The translations under genes and the position numbers were made by a program. 64,000 nucleotides of DNA. Source: Paramecium pentaurelia. Its lineage: Eukaryota > Ciliophora > Oligohymenophorea > Peniculida > Parameciidae. The stretch covers positions 413,623 to 477,622 of the forward strand of contig CAJJDO010000003.1 in the NCBI GenBank assembly GCA_905183005.1, read 5' to 3'. Positions within the stretch are counted from its first letter, which is position 1. Every line of letters starts with the position of its first letter. Positions 59,485 to 64,000 of the stretch are shown one piece after another. The notes beneath the pieces are model-generated. The model saw nothing but the letters and a program-made list of their open reading frames with translations, had not been told where the DNA came from and did not search any database.

Positions 59485-60026
59485 TCAAGTCCAACTTTAG
59501 AAAGAGTCACTCAAAATTCTTTAATATCTTTAAGGTTTTAAGTCTTATAATAAATAGATAAATACCTAATGTTGTTTTTAATTTTATGGGATGACGAGCA
59601 GGTTTACTAAGACCATCTTTCTTTTTATATCCAGGCTTATTGTCATACCAAAGAAATGAACAATCTGTTGCTCGGTTTGTAATAAATAAAGAATTGGAAG
59701 ATAATTCCTTTTAACATTAAATTCGGTATTATTTTCTTGGACGTTATATAATGTCTTTGCTAAGATTGATATGCATATTACAATTCTATTTTTGGTTGTT
59801 ATTTTAAAAGGTATTGATTTTTCTTAGGGTATTTTAATGTGTATTCTACTTTTTTTTAAAGTTCTTAAAGTGAATTGAATGTTGAAATATGATGTTGATG
59901 TGAATCACTTTTCTGAAACTCATATTATAAATATTATTGTTCCTTTTTTAACTGTTCAAAATTTATGACAGGAACTTTTGCCTTAAATATTGGTCCAATA
60001 CGAAATCTATTTTATGTAAAATTCAT
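59485..60026 (-). CDS. Small basic protein, 165 aa
   Basis: Starts MNFTQNRFRIGPIFKAKVPV; mid-part is Gln/Tyr-rich and helical, and the last third has a conserved-looking aromatic segment (SNSLFITNRATDCSFLWYD, then GYKKKDGLSKPARHP). Two 22-nt introns, 59760-59781 and 59544-59565. I do not recognise the family; the end resembles small ciliary microtubule-associated proteins only in composition. Converges on the 246-aa gene. Confidence 0.6.
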
Positions 60027-60572
60027 TAATTTATTAATAAATGATAAAACTTTGAGTTTAACTTTTAATTCTATAGAAATGGGCAATGACTATCTCTAAT
60101 GATCATTTAATAACATCTAGAATTTATTTTAATTATATATAGCTGTACGATACAATAAAACCAATATATATTATTGTTAATTTAAACATATTAAGCATAT
60201 ATAGAAAAAACCTAATTGAATAAGAAGTATTTAATTGGTATATTTAAAAATTGGAGAACTCTCAAAATCTTAGTGATCACTAAAGATAAAAAAAAAAACT
60301 CTAATATATATTAAGTAAATTAATAATATTATTATTCACTCTATTAAAATCAGTTTATAAATTAATCTAAACTAAAGAAGAACTGTAGAGTTTTAAAAAG
60401 AATTTATTTTAAATTTTCCTTAATACAATCTATATAATCAAACTTTTTAATTTTAAAATGACTGAATTATGTCCAAAAAATAAATAATATAATTTAATCT
60501 ATTAAATAGATTACATATAATTTTTTCTAAAAGAATTAAAATAATACAATATTATAACAAAATATGGTTTTT
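60027..60572. other. Intergenic region, about 545 bp, no supported gene
   Basis: AT-rich spacer. A plus-strand frame opens at 60458 but runs antisense into the CCCH gene and was not accepted. Confidence 0.5.
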
Positions 60573-61268
60573 TCAACGATCAGAATCATCTGACAAAAAG
60601 CAAATTTTAGACTTTCCTAATCTTTTAAAAAAACTTAATCGAGGTAAGTTTTAGAGACTCATTTATGAACTATAATTAAGTTTCTCTAGTAATTCCGAGT
60701 ATAACATATTAATTTACAAGGAAGGATAACCTTTTTATTTTACTTGCAGTTAAGAAGAATTTTTATTTTAATCCTTTTGCAAATTTGATACTTATTTATT
60801 TTTAGAATTTGTTGTTTTGAGTTTATTTTTATTTAATTAATTATCTGGATGTATATATTAACATCTTGATCCATAATTGCACCATCCATTATCTAGAAAG
60901 TTTTTACATGGTTTTGTCTTGTAGTTTTAATGAAGATGTGATTTAGGTAAGAGCTCAGATTATCCATGAGCATATGAACACTTAATTATTAATAAAAAAT
61001 TATACTTCTGAGCCAAATTTACAACTACCTTTGAGCATAAAGTTTTTACATAATTCAGTCTTCTTCTTTTTTGTATACTCCTCTATAAACTATTATTTTT
61101 CAAGACTAGAATTGAATATTTTTCTTGTAGGTTTTACTCTAAAACAATAATATTCTATTATTACCCTATTTCAAATTCATCCTCCTCTACTTCAGTACTA
61201 ATTTAATCATAATAGAATGAAAAATAACCATCATTCTCGATAGCTTCTTTCATATTATTTTATTCCAT
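60573..61268 (-). CDS. Tandem CCCH zinc-finger protein (TTP/TIS11-like), 214 aa
   Basis: Two C-x8-C-x5-C-x3-H fingers: Cys65, Cys74, Cys80, His84 and Cys104, Cys113, Cys119, His123, each led in by K-T-E-L-C or K-T-K-P-C, with an 18-19 residue linker. This is the tristetraprolin layout, which binds AU-rich elements in mRNA 3' regions and promotes decay. The N-terminus is acidic and the C-terminus disordered with a Phe/Leu-rich helix. Introns 61139-61164 (26 nt) and 60981-61005 (25 nt); the second lies inside finger 1 and is essential for its third Cys. In a genome this AT-rich, sequence-specific AU recognition would need help from structure or position. Confidence 0.88.
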
Positions 61269-61409
61269 TATTTTCTCTAATTTAATTATTAATAATAAAA
61301 AAATTTTTTGATTTGCATTTCAAATGATAAATATTCTATTAATCTATAAAAAATTGTATTAATTTTAGTCTATAAAAATTCTATTAATTTTTAGTCTAAT
61401 AAAAATTCA

Positions 61410-63495
61410 TCAATCACTTCCTGAATACAACTTATTTATTTAATTAGCAAAAAATGCTTTTGCTTTATGTCTCATCAATTTCAATGTATTACTCGTTAAT
61501 CCATGAACAACAAAACTAGTCGGCTCAAGGTATAATTATTTAACATTTTCTAATCCATTAAGTCTCTCTAATTTTCCCTAAAAGTATTAATATTTTATTT
61601 TACTTATTTAGTAATTTATTCTAGGAAATATTTCACAACATCATTATTTTAACATAATTCTTCAAAAGTTTAACTTAACCCAAATTGATTCCCTAAATTA
61701 AGTACAAATTATTTATCAGGTACAATAATGGCAATACAATAACTTTTTGAAGAATCACCATAAACAAAGGCTTCAGTTACTCCATTTACTCTTTAATAAA
61801 TTCCTTCTATTTTTTCAGGTGCAATGTATTCTCCTTGACTCAATTTAAAGATATTCTTGACTCTATCAATAATTTATAAGGCTCCATTAGGACGTATAAC
61901 TCCCACATCACCAGAATGGATCCATCCATCTTTATCAATCATCTCTTTTGTTTTTTCATCATCTTTATAATATCCAGCAAAGATAGCATTACCTCTTAAA
62001 CCTATTGTTTTTATATAAATATTTACAGATTTCTCCTCTTGGAGTTATTTAATTATTTTCATTAATATCTGTGCTATGATAATTCATTTCAGGAACATCA
62101 ATTACTTTAAATTCTATATTAGGAAATACACCTCCAACATGTCCACTCATTGTGTCTTCAGCTTTTGTAATAAAAGATCCTCCACAACCTTCTGTTTATC
62201 CATATCCTTCAATAAAGGGAGCACAAATAACGCATTTTAGAAAATCTATTACTTCGGCAGACATAGGAGCTGATCCTGACAACATATATCTAACTCTTCC
62301 ACCTAAAGCTTCCTTAGTCTTTTTAAATATTAAGTTATCCCAAAATCTATGTTCTACATGACCTCCATTTTTTAGATAATATAATTTGCTTGCTAAAGCT
62401 TATTCACATAATTTTTTTTAAACTCCTTACAGACTTTCGAATTTTTACTTAATTGCTGTATATATTCTGAAGTATAATCTAGGAACACTCATAAATAGAG
62501 TTGGTTTAACCATTTAAAGATCCTAATTTAATTTTAGAACATCTCCCCCATACATACAAATAGTGCTTCCATATCCCAATAATGTAATGACAACAAATCT
62601 CTCTAATACATGAGGAAGTGGAAGATAACTTAAATAAACATCTTTCTCGCTTGCTGCAATGCCTTAAAATACCACTCCTCCACTAACTGATACAAAATTT
62701 TTATGCCTTAACATAACACCTTTAGGTAATCCTGTTGTACCAGATGTGTAACTAAACGTAAAAATATTATTTTCAGTTAATTCAGTATATGCATGTATTT
62801 TAGCTTATCCTGCTTAAATTACTTATTCATAAGGGATAACTTTGAGTCCTTTTTAATTAAACTATCATAGTATTTAATATAATACTTTCTCAATAATTTC
62901 TTAGTTTAATTCATCAAAACATATAATATTTTTTAACGCATGATAATTTGATACTTTCAATATTGTCTAAGCATTTGACTCAGAAATAAAGAGAGTACTA
63001 AGTTATGTTTGTTCAAAAATATAAGGTAAACTTTCGAAACCCAATGTTTCATATAAAGGAATCATTGTATTTCCATAAAAAGTATTGGCTATATCCAAAA
63101 TTAACCATTCTTCTCTATTCTTAGAAAACACTCCTATCATTTTTAATGGCTAATCTTCATATATTTCTGGTTTCGGAATGAGATTTAAGTTAATTATACC
63201 AGATCCCAAATATCTAAATTTAATGTAATTATTATTACTCTGCATTCTATTTAACTTCTTTGTATGTCAAATATCTGTAATGTTTACTATTCTAACCTGT
63301 AGAAATCTATCTTCCTATACACCTATTATCTGGATATAAACGACAAGCTCTTAAGAACATCCCTTATACAGTCTTTTCTCCCTCAAAATTGTCTAATAAT
63401 TTAGTAACATGAGTAGGATTTCTATAAATATGACTTTCTCCTTCCTTTTTCTCTCCTACTGGAACTGCATAAACTAATGACTATCCTTACCCCAT
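61410..63495 (-). CDS. Long-chain acyl-CoA synthetase, 661 aa
   Basis: ATP-dependent activation of fatty acids to acyl-CoA. The product has the AMP-binding motif YTSGTTGLPKG (residues 233-243), the gate region LSYLPLPHVLERF, MLSGSAPMS, the adenine motif EGYGQTEGCG, and GWIHSGDVG then DRVKNIFKLSQGEYIAPEKIE, the fatty-acyl/linker motifs of the ACSL family. Introns: 63214-63238, 62862-62885 (24 nt, holds an in-frame TGA), 62002-62026 and 61578-61603. The N-terminus MGQGQSLVY has Gly2 and Ser6, a possible myristoylation site in place of the membrane helix of animal ACSLs. All catalytic motifs are intact. Confidence 0.94.
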
Positions 63496-63624
63496 TTAAA
63501 TTTAATTATATATAAATCAATTGAAAAGATATATCGTAATATACTAATAATTATATTATTTTCTTAGAGAAACTGATGAGTTATATGATATTTTCAATCA
63601 ATAATAATCCTAATATTATATTCA

Positions 63625-64000
63625 TCATTATTATTGTGGTACTAATTCATAAGGTATTTGTAAGCATTCCTCAGAACCAGAAATGTCTGATACATTATCT
63701 ATATATATATTTAATATATATTACCTTCATTCTAATCTGATTACGTGAATCTTATTTCAAGGTTGTCGGGCACAATATAAGAAAATATTTTGAATCCATT
63801 CAAACCTTCTGGTATTACTGGGTATTCTCCACACAAATTTACACTTCTTCCCTTAAAATAGCATTGGTCAAACACTTATAAACAACTATTATTCTCTTGT
63901 TATTCAAAATCTACTTTCTTTTAAACCATTCTATGATTCAAAGGTTTAGATCCCTATTTAGCATTAAAATGCTTTTCACTAACATAATTGTGTCCATAAT
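63625..64000 (-). CDS. 3' part of a possible beta/gamma-crystallin-like protein
   Basis: Only the C-terminal part is in the window; the start lies beyond 64000. After a charged segment comes CLQVFDQCYFKGRSVNLCGE followed by YPVIP and FKIFSYIVPDNLEIRFT, which resembles one Greek-key motif of the beta/gamma-crystallin family (an aromatic, then F-x-G-x-S, then a closing strand). An acidic tail ends LQIPYELVPQQQ. One 26-nt intron, 63699-63724. Such domains bind calcium in lower eukaryotes. The assignment rests on one motif and is weak. Confidence 0.5.

Noticed and set aside
60458..60820. Plus-strand 120-codon frame starting MTELCPKN
   Set aside because: Its 3' two thirds are antisense to the well-supported CCCH gene; long chance frames are common with one stop codon.
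1..64000. tRNA genes, rRNA genes, CRISPR arrays, transposon terminal repeats, telomeric repeats
   Set aside because: Looked for on both strands by eye; none recognised outside the features listed.

Overview
The window reads as a ciliate macronuclear scaffold, most likely Paramecium. Base composition is strongly AT-rich. Long coding regions are continuous only when TAA and TAG are read as glutamine and TGA is the sole stop. Genes are interrupted by tiny GT..AG introns of about 20-35 nt, and packing is extreme: some divergent starts are 18-30 bp apart and some convergent stops 8-11 bp apart. Standard-code gene finding would shred nearly every gene here. All models below use the ciliate code. 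For each model I checked that exon lengths sum to a multiple of three, which supports but does not prove the intron calls.

Layout. 1-4.4 kb: SRP9, an ABCG half-transporter, a METTL5-type rRNA methyltransferase and a small membrane protein (all +). 4.4-14 kb: a myristoyl-type CDPK pseudokinase (-), Q-rich and coiled-coil proteins in divergent pairs, TAP42/IGBP1 (+) facing UDP-glucose 4-epimerase (-). 14.3-17.5 kb: one long gene with a secretory start, a poly-Q run and Tyr/Arg/Asp repeats, then a small gene. 17.6-19.8 kb (-): a domesticated PiggyBac-like protein that appears to lack catalytic Asp residues, probably a PiggyMac-like factor of programmed DNA elimination. 20-25.6 kb (+): an RS-containing protein, a tiny ORF, the complex I assembly factor NDUFAF6 and a long coiled-coil protein. 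25.6-38.3 kb (-): a 1531-residue TPR/solenoid protein and a 2631-residue P4-ATPase/guanylyl cyclase fusion. 38.3-46 kb: a PX/BAR sorting nexin, a possible pseudogene, a lectin-like protein with Pro/Gln repeats, a stand-alone ubiquitin-fold protein and small genes. 46.4-46.7 kb: a GC-rich structured RNA, best explained as RNase P RNA with Pol III signals. 46.8-54.7 kb (-): a PH-like/kinase protein, a small gene, nephrocystin-4 and a PP2A B''-type EF-hand subunit. 54.7-57.9 kb (+): succinate dehydrogenase flavoprotein, split by a 465-N gap whose two flanks repeat the same approximately 675 bp. 58.6-64 kb: coiled-coil and small proteins, a tandem CCCH zinc-finger protein, a long-chain acyl-CoA synthetase and the 3' part of a possible beta/gamma-crystallin-like gene.

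There is no operon logic. Shared themes are ciliary biology and signalling (NPHP4, guanylyl cyclase, CDPK-like protein, two PP2A partners: TAP42 and B''), mitochondrial respiration (SDHA, NDUFAF6), RNA biology (SRP9, METTL5, RNase P-like RNA, CCCH protein) and genome rearrangement (PiggyBac-like protein).
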